A DNA stretch of 41,336 bases from a virus: positions 1 through 41,336 of IMG/VR virus record IMGVR_UViG_3300047471_000084; one strand, given 5' to 3'. Of the stretch, positions 41,140 through 41,336 are shown one piece after another. The position numbers and the translations under genes are program-made. The notes under the pieces were generated by a model. That model was given only the letters and a program-made list of their open reading frames with translations, did not search any database and was not told where the DNA came from. Numbering within the stretch: position 1 is the first letter of the stretch; each line of letters starts with the position of its first letter.

Positions 41140-41336
41140 GATTCGCTAAGTACAGCGAGAGCCTGACGAAGGAAGCCAAGTTCAAGGATAAGCGTAGCAA
41201 GATCGGCATTCGCTGGGATGGCACGCAGAGAGTGGTTCTTAAGGGCAAGGATATGACCTATCTTCGACAACTAGTGTTTGAGCGTGACCACTGGACTTGC
41301 GTGGACGGCGATTATGGAGATAGGTGCATGGGACCG
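41136..41336 (+). CDS. HNH endonuclease, 5' part (continues at base 1 or 128 after joining)
   Basis: GTG 41136 overlaps the TGA of the membrane protein gene. This part gives a basic N-terminus (Lys-Tyr-Ser-Glu-Ser-Leu-Thr-Lys-Glu-Ala-Lys-Phe-Lys-Asp-Lys-Arg) and the first HNH-type Cys. The complete protein, with the part that ends at 253, has 108 residues. Because 41210-41336 repeats 1-127, this copy is cut by the window end. Confidence 0.7.
   Translation, partial: MRFAKYSESLTKEAKFKDKRSKIGIRWDGTQRVVLKGKDMTYLRQLVFERDHWTCVDGDYGDRCMGP
41210..41336. repeat. Right copy of 127-bp terminal direct repeat
   Basis: Identical to 1-127. Removing one copy gives a 41,209-bp circle with an intact HNH gene across the join. 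Confidence 0.95.

Noticed and set aside
1-41336. Integrase, attachment site or classical CI repressor showing a temperate phage
   Set aside because: No tyrosine or serine recombinase motif and no recognisable Cro/CI-type helix-turn-helix gene were found; lifestyle is left open, with an Arc-like protein as the only clear regulator.

Overview
The window is one complete circular phage genome, cut open at an arbitrary point. The first 127 bases (1-127) are repeated exactly as the last 127 (41210-41336), and one HNH-nuclease gene reads through the join, so the unique length is 41,209 bp. The virion genes are of the podovirus P22 type: P22-like portal, scaffold, coat, gp4-like and gp10-like tail factors, three ejection proteins and a two-domain large terminase. 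No integrase, classical CI-type repressor, DNA polymerase, tRNA or CRISPR array was found. The host is probably a diderm (Gram-negative) bacterium: there is a lipoprotein, a predicted outer-membrane-like barrel and an M15-peptidase endolysin, and the candidate promoters are of sigma-70 type. I cannot name the host from sequence alone. A soil or sediment source would fit, but that is a weak inference.

The genome has two opposed transcription arms. The rightward early arm (+) begins at two promoters at 37494-37756, crosses the circular join and ends at terminator-like hairpins near 8391 and 9100. It carries small zinc-knuckle proteins, an Arc-like ribbon-helix-helix protein, an ERF single-strand annealing protein, a 38-residue membrane protein, the HNH gene across the join, an O-like replication domain, a P-like helicase loader, a NUMOD4-HNH homing endonuclease, a PD-(D/E)XK-like protein, and then an accessory block (4185-8330). 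The accessory block holds an orphan C5-cytosine methyltransferase, a nuclease remnant and several short direct repeats. One minus-strand gene (37971-38291) sits inside the early arm with its own promoter and palindromic operator.

The leftward late arm (-) runs from about 37442 down to 9120. In transcription order it encodes small proteins, a DUF5681-like small terminase candidate, large terminase, small proteins, a GroES-like co-chaperonin, portal, scaffold, coat, two further virion proteins, gp4-like and gp10-like tail proteins, fibre-like proteins, a GNAT acetyltransferase, three ejection proteins (one with an FtsH/M41-type HEAGH peptidase domain), a set of fibre-like, barrel and Fn3 proteins that carry Sec signal peptides, endonuclease VII, two holin-like membrane proteins, the endolysin, a zinc-knuckle protein, a metallophosphoesterase and two small terminal genes. 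Most neighbours overlap by ATGA, GTGA or TAATG, so translation is probably coupled along both arms.

The least ordinary parts are: the accessory block, where three short repeats recur in the same order around the methyltransferase and a shared N-terminal module is fused to it; the twin predicted leaderless promoters with a shared operator-like sequence in opposite orientations; the CRP-like palindrome in the spacer of the lone minus-strand early promoter; the M41-type domain on an ejection protein; and the group of exported fibre-like proteins.
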